NCBI GenBank assembly: GCA_965226025.1
Contig: CBDDCD010000003.1
Location: forward strand, 744,001-808,000
Origin: Moanibacter sp965226025
Lineage (GTDB): Bacteria; Verrucomicrobiota; Verrucomicrobiia; Opitutales; UBA2987
Length of the DNA stretch: 64,000 nt
Direction: 5' to 3'
Shown piece by piece: positions 36,082 to 44,775 of this stretch (the stretch's first letter is position 1; every line of letters starts with the position of its first letter). Below the pieces are notes generated by a model, which ran no database searches, was not told where the DNA came from, and was given only the letters and a program-made list of their open reading frames with translations. A program made the position numbers and the translations under genes.

Positions 36082-37700
36082 CTAGAGAGGACCCTGAAGT
36101 TCGAGCGTCAACTCGTAGTTGCCGACTTCGGTCCCAGCGTCATCGCTCAGCACGATGGCGTGGTTGCCCTCCACATCGATGATGCAGGTCTCCTCAATGA
36201 GACCCTCATTCCCGCGTGTCTTACTACACAGCAGACTCCCATCCGGCCGATAGACCCGGAAGGTTGCGCCAAAGAAGGTCGTCAGGCTCGACATTCGAAC
36301 CAATACCTCGTCCCCGAGCGCCGCATTGAAGACAAAGGTATCCAGCTCGCCGTCCGGAGTGATGGTTCCAGCAACCGTCTCCCCATATGCGATCGGTGTT
36401 GTGTTACCGGGACCGTTCAGTTTCTGTATGGCCACGTTGTAGTTGCCATCTTCCGTCCCCGCATCATCACTCAAAACTATGGCGTGGTTGCCCTCCACAT
36501 CGATGATGCAGGTCTCCTCAATGAGACCCTCATTCCCGCGTGTCTCACTACACAGCAGACTCCCATCCGGCCGATAGACCCGGAAGGTTGCGCCAAAGAA
36601 GGTCGTCAGGCTCGACATTCGAACCAATACCTCGTCCCCGAGCGCCGCATTGAAGACAAAGGTATCCAACTCGCCGTCCGGAGTGATGGTTCCAGCCACC
36701 GTCTCCCCATAGGCGATCGGTGTTGTGTTACCGGGACCGTTCAGTTTCTGTATCGCCACGTTGTAGTTGCCGACTCTTGTCCCCGCATCATCACTCAGTA
36801 CGATGGCGTGGAGGCCGGCCGCATCGATGATGCAGGTCTCCTCAATGAGACCCTCATTCCCGCGTGTCTCACTACACAGCAGACTCCCATCCGGCCGATA
36901 GACCCGGAAGGTTGCGCCAAAGAAGGTCGTCAGGCTCGACATTCGAACCAATACCTCGTCCCCGAGCGCCGCATTGAAGACAAAGGTATCCAACTCGCCG
37001 TCCGGAGTGATGGTTCCAGCCACCGTCTCCCCATAGGCGATCGGTGTTGTGTTACCGGGACCGTTCAGTTTCTGTATCGCCACGTTGTAGTTGCCGACTC
37101 TTGTCCCCGCATCATCACTCAGTACGATGGCGTGGAGGCCGGCCGCATCGATGATGCAGGTCTCCTCAATGAGACCCTCATTCCCGCGTGTCTTACTGCA
37201 CAGCAGACTCCCATCCGGCCGATAGACCCGGAAGGTTGCGCCAAAGAAGGTCGTCAGGCTCGACATTCGAACCAATACCTCGTCCCCGAGCGCCGCATTG
37301 AAGACAAAGGTATCCAGCTCGCCGTCCGGAGTGATGGTTCCAGCAACCGTGTCCCCATATGCGATCGGCGTGGTGTTACCGGGTCCGTTCAGTTTCTGGA
37401 TGGCCACGTTGTAGTTGCCATCTTCCGTCCCCGCATCATCACTCAGCACGATGGCGTGGAGGCCGGCCGCATCGATGATGCAGGTATCCTCAATGAGACC
37501 CTTATTCCCGCGTGTCTTACTACACAGCAGACTCCCATCCGGCCGATAGACCCGGAAGGTTGCGCCAAAGAAGGTCGTCAGGCTCGACATTCGAACCAAT
37601 ACCTCGTCCCCAATCGCCGCATCGAAGCCAAACGCGTCGCGTTCATCAGCCGGATTAATCTGGCCAGCTAGAGTCTCTCCGTAAGCTATGCGTTGCGGAA
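36082..37700. repeat. Five tandem 324-bp coding repeats
   Basis: The string TCCTCAATGAGACCCT recurs at 36191, 36515, 36839, 37163 and, with one change, about 37487, giving an exact 324-bp period (108 codons). Units are nearly identical at DNA level, including synonymous positions, so expansion or homogenisation is recent. As a side effect the opposite strand is also open over 1.5 kb. Confidence 0.95.
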
Positions 37701-38259
37701 AACTCTGATCATCCAGCGGATCTGTACCCGCCACGACTTCGAGGCCATCTATGAAGCCATCGCTGTCTGTATCTGGATCGAATTTGAGTCTTAAGAATAG
37801 TTGGTCTTCGTCTTCTGTAGGGACCGTAACCCTCCACTCTTCGATTGCTTCATCTTCTCCAATGAGTTCTTGCGTCGTAAACACTGCTTTCTGCCAGTCG
37901 AATACGTCGACGGAGCTTTCAATGATGATTAGGCCTTGGGCCGTCTTGGATCGTTGAAAGGAAAGCGAGAAGAATGACTGACTCTCAACTTCTAGGAAAG
38001 TTGCTGTATATAAATCCTCGATCGAGTTACGTACTATTGGGTCAAGGCCTGCTCCGTAGGCCATAAGATTCCTGATGCCATCCTTGGTAAAGTCCTCTTC
38101 AGGTGCAGTTTCAGGTGATCCAAAATCAGTTCCAAAAACTCTTGCTCCCCAGGTTTCATAGTCTTCCGAGGCACTTAAGGGACCTTGCGGAATTCCAAAT
38201 GCGACCAAAATACTAATGAATGGGAGCCAGTTTAGAGACGGGTTAATAAAGATTTTCAC
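36082..38259 (-). CDS. Secreted protein with five tandem PPC-type repeats
   Basis: The protein has 725 residues and begins with a signal peptide, probably from a GTG start (KIFINPSLNWLPFISILVAF). Residues about 30-175 include EDFTKDGIRNLMAYGAGLDP and DTDSDGFIDGLEVVAGTDPL, a TSP3/EF-hand-like calcium motif common in verrucomicrobial secreted proteins. From about residue 190 to the end are five copies of a 108-residue pre-peptidase C-terminal (PPC) type beta-sandwich (TFVFNAALGDEVLVRMSSLT). No catalytic domain is present, so it is not itself a peptidase. The copies are almost identical. They alternate between two short variants (DAAGLH or DVEGNH; AGTRVGN or AGTEDGN), a sign of gene conversion. 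Role: probably surface or matrix binding. Confidence 0.88.
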   Translation of the reverse strand: MKIFINPSLNWLPFISILVAFGIPQGPLSASEDYETWGARVFGTDFGSPETAPEEDFTKDGIRNLMAYGAGLDPIVRNSIEDLYTATFLEVESQSFFSLSFQRSKTAQGLIIIESSVDVFDWQKAVFTTQELIGEDEAIEEWRVTVPTEDEDQLFLRLKFDPDTDSDGFIDGLEVVAGTDPLDDQSFPQRIAYGETLAGQINPADERDAFGFDAAIGDEVLVRMSSLTTFFGATFRVYRPDGSLLCSKTRGNKGLIEDTCIIDAAGLHAIVLSDDAGTEDGNYNVAIQKLNGPGNTTPIAYGDTVAGTITPDGELDTFVFNAALGDEVLVRMSSLTTFFGATFRVYRPDGSLLCSKTRGNEGLIEETCIIDAAGLHAIVLSDDAGTRVGNYNVAIQKLNGPGNTTPIAYGETVAGTITPDGELDTFVFNAALGDEVLVRMSSLTTFFGATFRVYRPDGSLLCSETRGNEGLIEETCIIDAAGLHAIVLSDDAGTRVGNYNVAIQKLNGPGNTTPIAYGETVAGTITPDGELDTFVFNAALGDEVLVRMSSLTTFFGATFRVYRPDGSLLCSETRGNEGLIEETCIIDVEGNHAIVLSDDAGTEDGNYNVAIQKLNGPGNTTPIAYGETVAGTITPDGELDTFVFNAALGDEVLVRMSSLTTFFGATFRVYRPDGSLLCSKTRGNEGLIEETCIIDVEGNHAIVLSDDAGTEVGNYELTLELQGPL

Positions 38260-38641
38260 GGAGAGAGTTACTTTGGTTGCTGCCCTCGGTCTTTCAGAAG
38301 AGAAAACCTGTCTTCACTAAAATCGATAGATATGTCGGACCTTTAGTCCTTCCCCTGGCGATCTTCAGTAGTTGTCCGGCGTCTACGGAGACGCTCTAGG
38401 TCGAAGTCTGCAAAAAGCAGCAGGCCCTAGTTCTACATTCGAACAAGCTTCGGGGTTAGCCCTGTAAGAGTCTCCCCCAACTCGCAAGAGGGCAATTTGC
38501 CTCGCTCAGAATTTTATAGATTTTAGATATGACAATAACAAAGTTTAGCGGATTCCAGGATAGTTAGGTGCAGATCTCTACGCAAATCGATTTCATAGCG
38601 GGGGCGAATTTTGACATTTTATTGATATTCGTTAAGTGATC
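38260..38641. other. Non-coding stretch upstream of the PPC-repeat gene
   Basis: About 380 bases with no gene. It contains the start region of the leftward PPC-repeat gene, with no clear Shine-Dalgarno or promoter boxes that I can defend. The right part is AT-rich and leads to the octanucleotide repeat at 38642. Confidence 0.35.
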
Positions 38642-38675
38642 CAGGTGGACAGGTGGACAGGTGGACAGGTGGACA
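38642..38675. repeat. Octanucleotide tandem repeat, about four copies
   Basis: The unit AGGTGGAC is repeated four times in a row with partial ends. It lies at the broken 3' end of a RAYT remnant. Such short repeats change length easily, but no intact gene is affected. Confidence 0.85.
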
Positions 38676-38935
38676 GTACAAGGTGCTTCCCCGAGTTGAC
38701 AGCGGCGGGTGTGGAAGAGGGATCAGGTACTGAATCCGATTCTGGTATCGCCGAAGTTGATCGGGCGCAACGAACCTGGCCCGTATCGGATTTAGATGAA
38801 TATAGTAGACAACTTGGAGCAAGGATTCGCCCCCTCCCTCCATGATCAGAAACATATAGCGGCCCTGAAATACGTGCCCGATCGACTCGATAAATCCGTT
38901 GAATCAGTTTGCGAGGGTTCTTTGCAGCCACTGCA
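38676..38935 (-). pseudogene. RAYT/IS200-like transposase remnant
   Basis: On the minus strand the fragment LLQVVYYIHLNPIRARFV is the hallmark C-terminal motif of RAYT transposases (YI-x-LNPVRA). Upstream pieces lie in other frames and the HUH motif is missing. It is clearly decayed. Together with the remnant at 13660 it shows that this transposase class has been present in the genome. Confidence 0.65.
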
Positions 38936-39233
38936 TATCCGACTCCAGATATGGTTCTGTTGTCTCGAGCGCTAATTGAAAGTGATTGCTCTGGATGACG
39001 AGCAGAAGTGTGTTTTCTTCAAGATTGGCTCTAAAGGAATCTTGGAAACGTCGCTTGCATAGCCATTGTAAACCATAAATCCCTCGAAGGGCATCTTTAT
39101 TGAAGTTGCCGAAAACACTATTATGGACAAAGACAGTTTCCTCACTCCACGCTGATTGTAAGGAACACAAGCTAGACAGATAAATTTTCAATCCATCCGA
39201 AACGTTGACTTCGTATTCATGCGGAAGAAACAT
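38904..39233 (-). CDS. Hypothetical protein, 109 residues
   Basis: The open frame has a normal amino-acid mix (two Cys, several Trp) and no signal peptide or membrane segment. The start ATG 39233 has no evident ribosome binding site. I recognise no family. Its 3' end overlaps the edge of the RAYT remnant. It may be a real small gene or chance coding. Confidence 0.3.
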   Translation of the reverse strand: MFLPHEYEVNVSDGLKIYLSSLCSLQSAWSEETVFVHNSVFGNFNKDALRGIYGLQWLCKRRFQDSFRANLEENTLLLVIQSNHFQLALETTEPYLESDMQWLQRTLAN

Positions 39234-39426
39234 AGGAATCTATCCAATAAAACGTTCGAAGACGAAAAAAGCCGAATCGCAGAGCACTCCGATGGTGCGT
39301 AGTAGCGCGGCAGCCGAGAATGGAGTTTTGCGGCGCCCTCTACGACGTCCCGAATTGAGATAACTACCGGCAGTACGGCGCGTTGGGATCGATCTTGCCA
39401 CAAGGCGGGAATAGCCCCGATCTCAA

Positions 39427-39530
39427 CTCTGCAGCGATGGCCCATGTGTGAAATCCGTGTACCGAGAGAGGTTTAGCAGAATCATGTGCAGCAGAATCAT
39501 TGGGAAAGAGGGAAAGTAAGGGATGCCGGT
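39427..39530 (+). repeat. GxxExxY leader remnant, copy c
   Basis: The segment begins CTGCAGCGATGGCCCATGTG and carries GCAGAATCATG at 39476 and GCAGAATCATT a few bases on. GGGAAAGAGGGAAAGTAAGG follows, with the first codons of the lost gene. Sulfatase-coding sequence takes over within about 30 bases. Confidence 0.75.
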
Positions 39531-39554
39531 AGGCGTGATGCCGGGATAGATGCA

Positions 39555-39736
39555 GAGTACCACCAAACCACCTGGTGCGCGGAGGAGACGATTGCATTCA
39601 TCGAGGCCAATGCGACTTTTGAAGATCCGTGGCTGATTTCTGTAAACACGTTCGATCCGCACCATCCGTTCGATCCGCCGGTGGATTATTTGGAGCGTTA
39701 TCTGGATAAGCTGAAGGATATTCCGCTGCCCAATTA
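39555..39736 (+). pseudogene. Sulfatase fragment, N-proximal part, cut by IS copy 2
   Basis: Translation gives YHQTTWCAEETIAFIEANA, then WLISVNTFDPHHPFDPPVDY and LDKLKDIPLPN, a typical mid-sulfatase block. The formylglycine site and N-terminus are missing, because a GxxExxY leader is joined in front. At 39737 the IS begins. The remaining part of the same gene resumes at 41554, but about 65-70 residues between the two parts are absent. Confidence 0.88.
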
Positions 39737-39934
39737 GAGGCTGTCCCAAATCCGAGAGGATTTGGGTGGAAGCCTGATACCGATATCAATCTTCGTCACG
39801 TTATGTAGACCACGACATGCCTTCCGTCCTCGGTAGCTTACCTTTTATCCGTTATGCACCTTTCCAGCACCCTTCCTCTCGCTTTGAGTCGATAGTTCTC
39901 CCAAGGAAGCGCCTCTGACTCGATTCTTGGATCC

Positions 39935-41413
39935 CTATGCCGCCTGCGTTGCCTCTTTCTCATGTTCTTGCGCAAGTCTCTGCGCGATTTTCCATAGATT
40001 GTGGGACAGAACCGACCAGGCCACGCTAAGGTTACGGTTGTCAAAGCCTTTGCTGCGTATCTTGCCCCCGTGCCATCGGTTCTTGAGCACTCCGATCCGG
40101 CCTTCGGTGCTCCCTCGTCGTCGCTGCAACCGGACAAAGCGCGGCTCCTCCATCCGCTCCTTGAGCTCTTGTGGATTGCGGGGCGTAAGGGCGTCAAAAA
40201 TCCCCTCTGCCTGGAGCCGCTTGCTGGCCGCCTTCGAGGCATAGCCCCGATCCCCACTGATCGCTTCGATCTTCTCCTCTAAAGCGAAGCCCTTTTGCCT
40301 CTCCAGACTTTCCCAAAGCTGCTTCAATTCGCTCGGGGCCTGCCCCCCATACAGTTTCCAGTCCAACAGATATCCCTCTGCGCTCTCGCATAAATAAAGG
40401 GTGTTGCCAAACTCCACCTCCCGATCTGCCTTGCCTCGCACGATGACGTCAATCTCAGGTTCGTAGGCGCTCAGGATCTTCTCCTCATTCTTCACCTGCC
40501 GCCCCCCTATGATCCGTTCGTGCGCCTGTTTCATGACCTGCGGTATCTGCTCTAACATACCATCCATTCGCTCGATGATTCGGCTCGCCTTCTTCTCGGT
40601 GTAATCGCTTTGCATCCACATAGCTTCCAATAAGTCACGGTGGCGAAGGGCATGGCCCTCAATCTTCTTGAGCAATAGCTTCATCCGCCGCAGGATCCCT
40701 TTACGCGCTTTGCCCGCCTCCCGGCGCCGACGCGCATGCGTCATCTCCAGGCACCGTTTGTTCATCTCCCGAGCCAATCCCTTTGCTCCCTGGGGCATGC
40801 GCTGTTTCATTCCCGCCTGCCGGATCAGACTGATCGCCTTGAGCAGCGTTGCTCCCACATCCTTGAGCAAGACCCAGTCCACGGGCCAGTGGATGTTCGC
40901 TTCCAGGCAAGTGGCGTCGATCAGGCATTCCCTCGTATCGATCGGCTTCTCTAATCCTGCCTCACCACAATGTTCAGCATTGCCCACCACCTCGGTCATC
41001 CTTGCATGCAGCTGTCTCAGATACGCTTCGTCGAAGAATTTCGAATCCCGTTCCAGACTGCTCTTCGATATTTTCCGGATCCCGTCTACCTCACGCACCC
41101 GGCAAAAATTAGCCAGAAGCTCACTGCGTCCCAACTCCTGCGACAGACAACGAAAGGATATCCCTCCGAGTAAATGACGCACCACCTCCACCCGCAGCGC
41201 TTTTATCGCTCTTAGAGCGCGTCGCTCCCGATCCTTCCCTCCCGCTTCATCCCATCCTTCCAAGGCTTTTACGATCGCCTCCCTTTCCAGCGAGGAGTCG
41301 ATCAAAACCCGGTCAATCCGCTCCATTGTTTCCAGAAACACGGTGTAGTCTTTGCATCGAATGACTGGAGTTAGGGCTGGACGCAGGAAGCTTTGTACGG
41401 CAATATTTTTCAT
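39935..41413 (-). CDS. DDE transposase (IS4/IS5-superfamily type), copy 2
   Basis: The 492-residue frame is intact and differs from copy 1 only by Arg for Gly in ISLI(R)QAG. The DDE motifs are as in copy 1: ECLIDATCLEANIHWP, ISGDRGYASKAAS and STEGRIGVLKNRWHGG. Since both copies are intact, either could mobilise the other. Confidence 0.9.
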   Translation of the reverse strand: MKNIAVQSFLRPALTPVIRCKDYTVFLETMERIDRVLIDSSLEREAIVKALEGWDEAGGKDRERRALRAIKALRVEVVRHLLGGISFRCLSQELGRSELLANFCRVREVDGIRKISKSSLERDSKFFDEAYLRQLHARMTEVVGNAEHCGEAGLEKPIDTRECLIDATCLEANIHWPVDWVLLKDVGATLLKAISLIRQAGMKQRMPQGAKGLAREMNKRCLEMTHARRRREAGKARKGILRRMKLLLKKIEGHALRHRDLLEAMWMQSDYTEKKASRIIERMDGMLEQIPQVMKQAHERIIGGRQVKNEEKILSAYEPEIDVIVRGKADREVEFGNTLYLCESAEGYLLDWKLYGGQAPSELKQLWESLERQKGFALEEKIEAISGDRGYASKAASKRLQAEGIFDALTPRNPQELKERMEEPRFVRLQRRRGSTEGRIGVLKNRWHGGKIRSKGFDNRNLSVAWSVLSHNLWKIAQRLAQEHEKEATQAA

Positions 41414-41464
41414 GAGAAGGGCGTGCTTTGTATTTGACTAACACAAGCATAAGCGCCCTTTTTC

Positions 41465-41505
41465 GCCGGATCGAGCTTTTTGCAGCTCTATCCGGCCTTT
41501 TTTTT
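41465..41505 (+). terminator. Intrinsic terminator inside IS copy 2, reading outward
   Basis: The stem GCCGGATCGAGCT pairs with AGCTCTATCCGGC with a small mismatch, and is followed by a C and eight T residues. It would stop transcription moving rightward out of the IS into the broken sulfatase. It is identical to the structure at 16827-16867 in copy 1. Confidence 0.75.
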
Positions 41506-41553
41506 GCCCATAACTCATTAAAAATCAATTGTTTCCACCACTGGGACGGGCTC

Positions 41554-42180
41554 CAGGTAGGGAGGATGGTTGCCGCCCTGGAGCGTAGCGGCCAGCTTGA
41601 GAATACCCTGATCATCTTCACATCAGATCACGTGGAAATGCTGGGAGATCACGGGTTCTATCTTAAAGGGCCTTTCTTTTATGATCCGGCGATTCGAGTG
41701 CCCTTTATCGTCTCGTGGCCCGCGGGGATTCCGGGGGGACGGCGCAGCGGCGCGCTGGTCGAGGCGGTGGATATCGCGCCTACGTTGCTCGAGATTGCGG
41801 GAGTACCCCGGGGGCCGGGCATGCAGGGCAAATCCCTCTGGCCGATTCTGGCAGGGGGTGGGGATATGAACCACCATCGTGACTTTGTTTACAGCGAATA
41901 TTACAATTCAAGTGTGATGTTCCGGGAGCCCCGGGCGAATATGACGATGGTGAGGTCCGAACGATACAAGCTGGTATCGGTACACGGGATGGATGCCGGT
42001 GAGCTCTACGATTTGGAGAACGATGCCAACGAGACGCATAATCTGTGGAATGCGCCGGAAGCGCAGGCGATCAAGGTAGGGATGCTGAAGCATCTGAGCG
42101 ATGCGATGGCGTGGACGGTCGATCCCCTGCCGGAACGTCCGGCGGCTAAGGTTTCGGCGGATGGGGGTATGGAGTTTTGA
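41554..42180 (+). pseudogene. Sulfatase fragment, C-terminal part, right of IS copy 2
   Basis: The frame resumes with QVGRMVAALERSGQLENTLI and the metal-site motif FTSDHVEMLGDHGFYLKGPF. It ends with a typical C-terminal subdomain (ELYDLENDANETHNLWNA). His replaces nothing essential here, but SDHVEM has Val where relatives have Gly. The N-terminal catalytic Cys is lost, so no active enzyme can be made. It belongs to the same gene as 39555-39736. Confidence 0.9.
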
Positions 42181-42442
42181 GTTTCTAATCAGGCATCTTT
42201 GTCGCGAGCTTTGGCGCGAGCCTTGTCGATCTCAGACTACGCGGCCGTTATACTGATCATGGCCGATGTCACTGGAGACACTCTCGATAGGCGTATTTTC
42301 ATCTCTGCAAGTCCATCTCTCCGCAGTAGGCCTTGGGCAGCGCAAAGATCGAATGCATGCTGTCCCGGTCCGTGATCCATACGCTGACTCTGGTGTTGAG
42401 GGCTAATGCTCACTGGCAAACTCTGAGGTTATCGTGAATAAA

Positions 42443-42686
42443 GCTCAGGATGACGGGTCGCCAAGGCTCGCGCCCAAGCTCGCGACAAAGGGCCTCACAG
42501 ACGGGCTTTAATAGGGAAATCCCACACCAAACTCTGACGAACCCCGAATCAATACACTTCAACCGCTCAGGATGACGGGTCGCCAAGGCTCGCGCCCAAG
42601 CTCGCGACAAAGGGCCTCACAGACGGGCTTTAATAGGGAAATCCCACACCAAACTCTGACGAACCCCGAATCAATACACTTCAACC
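42443..42686. repeat. 122-bp perfect tandem duplication at a gene 3' end
   Basis: Unit 1 (42443-42564) and unit 2 (42565-42686) are identical. The second unit contains the last codons and stop of the enolase-superfamily gene (MTVEVY then TGA, read leftward) plus downstream sequence. The first unit is a non-functional extra copy of that end. The duplication is very recent. Confidence 0.95.
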
Positions 42687-43798
42687 GTCATCTCATTGAA
42701 CCGGTCCCAGTCCCACTCCGCGCCCCAGCCCGGGCCGTCGGGTGGGAGGAGGTGACCGTCGGCGACGATCGGCTTGTTGGTCATGCCCCATACCTCCGCA
42801 GTATCCTTGAAGCTGCTGAGGCCTGCCTCGTAATAGCCGGTATTGTCGATGCAGCAGCCCAGATGGGCATGAACGATGCCGAAAAGGCCACCCTCGGCGT
42901 TAAATTCGATGTTGGTGTCGTACAGTTCGGCGAAGTGAGCCATTTTCAGGACCTGGGTCGTACCGAACCGGGCATTGGCCCGGAGGAGATCGGTCGCTCC
43001 CGATATGAGCCACTGGGTCGAGATGCCGATGTCGCTCATCAGGGTCTCGTTGCCCATCACCGGCATGGTCAGCTCGCTGCACAGTTTTTGATATTGATGC
43101 TGCTTGTGCTCGTGCATCGGCTCTTCCAGCCATAAAAAGCCCAATTCCTCCATGACGTGCCCGACTTTAATCGCTTCCTCGAGGGTGTAGGAACACACCG
43201 CGTCGTTGATCAGAAGATAGTCGGGACCGATCTGCCGGCGCACCTCGCGGAAAAGTTTGATATCGGCTTTGCCGCCCTTGTAGGTGTGGAACTTGTAGGC
43301 TTCGACGCCGTGGCGCCGGGCTTCCTCAATCACTTCGAGATACACTTCCAGGGGGCTGTCCCCGCTGGTCACGTATGCGGGAAAGCGGTCACGTACTTTG
43401 CCGATCAAATCGTAGACGGGCAGGCCCGCCGCCTTTCCCGTAATATCCCACAGACAGTTATCGAAATCACCGAACCAACCCGCACGCTGGTAGCACCAAC
43501 GAGTGCCCTTATGGAACATCTGGTAGAGCCGCTCGCGATGGAGGGGGTCTTCTCCAAGGGCATGGTTGCGCAGGACCTCCACCTGCTTGGGTTCCATGGT
43601 GGTGGTGCATATTCCTTCGATACCTTCGTCGGTTATCACCTTGAGGAAACGCTGCTGCAGATTCCTGTCGGACGGCTGCATCTTGCTGCCGTGCGTATAC
43701 TGTATGCGCCGCAGATTGGGCACCTCGTACATCTTCACGTAGCCCTCTTTCTGGTCGGGATCCTCAAGCGTGAATAATTTGATATCGGTGATCTTCAT
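42671..43798 (-). CDS. Enolase-superfamily enzyme (mandelate racemase/muconate lactonizing type)
   Basis: The protein has 375 residues. The N-terminal capping domain is followed by a TIM-barrel. A catalytic Lys lies in YKFHTYKGG, and metal ligands are likely Asp in LLINDAVCSY, Glu in LWLEEPMHEH and Glu in VMGNETLMSD. FNAEGGLFGIVHAHLG near the C-terminus is typical of sugar-acid dehydratases of this superfamily. Members abstract a proton alpha to a carboxylate; the substrate cannot be named from sequence. The neighbourhood of sulfatases suggests a role in sugar catabolism, which is inference. The gene is intact, and its last codons are duplicated downstream. Confidence 0.9.
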   Translation of the reverse strand: MKITDIKLFTLEDPDQKEGYVKMYEVPNLRRIQYTHGSKMQPSDRNLQQRFLKVITDEGIEGICTTTMEPKQVEVLRNHALGEDPLHRERLYQMFHKGTRWCYQRAGWFGDFDNCLWDITGKAAGLPVYDLIGKVRDRFPAYVTSGDSPLEVYLEVIEEARRHGVEAYKFHTYKGGKADIKLFREVRRQIGPDYLLINDAVCSYTLEEAIKVGHVMEELGFLWLEEPMHEHKQHQYQKLCSELTMPVMGNETLMSDIGISTQWLISGATDLLRANARFGTTQVLKMAHFAELYDTNIEFNAEGGLFGIVHAHLGCCIDNTGYYEAGLSSFKDTAEVWGMTNKPIVADGHLLPPDGPGWGAEWDWDRFNEMTVEVY

Positions 43799-43822
43799 CT
43801 ATGCCTCCTTGTTTTCTGAAAA

Positions 43823-44100
43823 AACGATTCTGCTATCCTTGATTTTGCTAAAGGAGCCGCTCTCCGTGTGAGAAACAGGACACGCTGTTTTTCCAGGACG
43901 GAATACGGGTATCCTGGTTCGACCCTACGGGCTGATAATCGGCAGAGCTATGGATCGGAATGGATTTCGCTACAAGACGGGAAAAGCCTCGATCTCTACG
44001 TTGCAGCGATCGCCCATGTGTGTTCGCTTGCAACCCATATGCATGGGAAGATTTAGCAGAATCATTCGCAGAGTGCGAAAGTAAAGGATGCCGGTTGAAT
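43823..44100 (+). repeat. GxxExxY leader with flanking inverted arm, copy d
   Basis: The left end (43823-43848) is an inverted, four-mismatch version of the 26-bp arm seen at 23058. At 44002 comes TTGCAGCGATCGCCCATGTG, as in copy c. At 44056 is GCAGAATCATTCGCAG, followed by GAAAGTAAAGGATGCCGGTT and the gene start. This is the most complete leader, sitting before a full-length N-terminal half. Confidence 0.7.
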
Positions 44101-44720
44101 GCAATCTCGAGCTCGAGCCCATTGGGCAGGAGGATTTTCATGCCTTGGACAAGGTGGTGATGGGGCGCTCTTTTGAAGTCCACAATACCCTTGGACGATT
44201 CTTTGATGAGCGAATTTATCAGGAAGAACTCGCTGAGCGTTGTAGGGTTGACGGGATGGAAGTGCATCGCGAAGTCCAGATACGCGTGTCGTATGGGGAG
44301 TTTGTCAAATCATACTATCTGGACCTGATCATTAATCGTGGGGTTATATATGAGTTGAAAGCCGTTGATTTCGGGAGTGCCTCCTCGGCCTGCTCTCCGA
44401 CTGGGGAGCCTTCCTGGAGGCAATTCTCTATCAGGAGGCACTTCTCTATTTCGTCTCGGGCCCCAATGCAGGCGTCGCTCCTGTCGAAATCAGCGTGTGC
44501 GGCCGGCTAATCGGCATTCAGAAAATGTGCCTGCTCAATGCGGACACAGCTTGGCATCTCTCTGCGATGGTGCAACATATCAGAGTCGAGAAGTATGGTC
44601 TGATCCGGATATCTCCCCGCTACACAGGAGAGCATGTTAGGATTGTGCGCAGAGCACGCCGAAGGTGCGCGGTGATGCACCGAAGCGCGGTGTGTTGGCG
44701 GAAAGATAGCTGGCAATAAA
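44088..44720 (+). pseudogene. GxxExxY-family protein gene with internal deletion
   Basis: The first 92 residues (from ATG 44088) match the GxxExxY family: LDKVVMGRSFEVHNTLGRFF, then YQEELAERC and DLIINRGVIYELKAV with the Glu/Lys of a nuclease-like core. Right after ELKAV the frame leaves the family. In another frame (from about 44385) the longer family version resumes with LLSDWGAFLEAILYQEALLY, then VCGRLIGIQKMCLLNADTAW and HIRVEKYGLIRISPRYTGEH. The middle of the gene has thus been deleted, with a frame change. The family's function is unknown. Confidence 0.8.
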
Positions 44721-44775
44721 ATGAGACATTACGTAATGGTGTTGGTAAGGTTTTGGATTTTGGGAGAAGTCTGTT

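Larger units (their letters stand above)
39737..41553 (-). mobile_element. 1,817-bp DDE insertion sequence, copy 2 (inverted relative to copy 1)
   Basis: The element is the same length as copy 1 and has the same ends (GAGGCTGTCCCA on the left, GGGACGGGCTC on the right). No direct target duplication is present (flanks CCAATTA and CAGGTAG). It lies inside a sulfatase gene from which some 200 bp are missing, so insertion was accompanied or followed by deletion. Confidence 0.92.

Noticed and set aside
36160..37671. A 503-codon open frame on the plus strand with five repeated units
   Set aside because: It is the mirror of the tandem PPC repeats on the minus strand. The minus-strand product has a signal peptide, a TSP3 motif and a recognised domain; the plus-strand product matches nothing.
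42237..42419. A 60-codon minus-strand frame
   Set aside because: No homologous pattern could be recognised. Another frame reads RVSVWITDRDSMHSIFALPK, which looks protein-like, but it is too short to assign.
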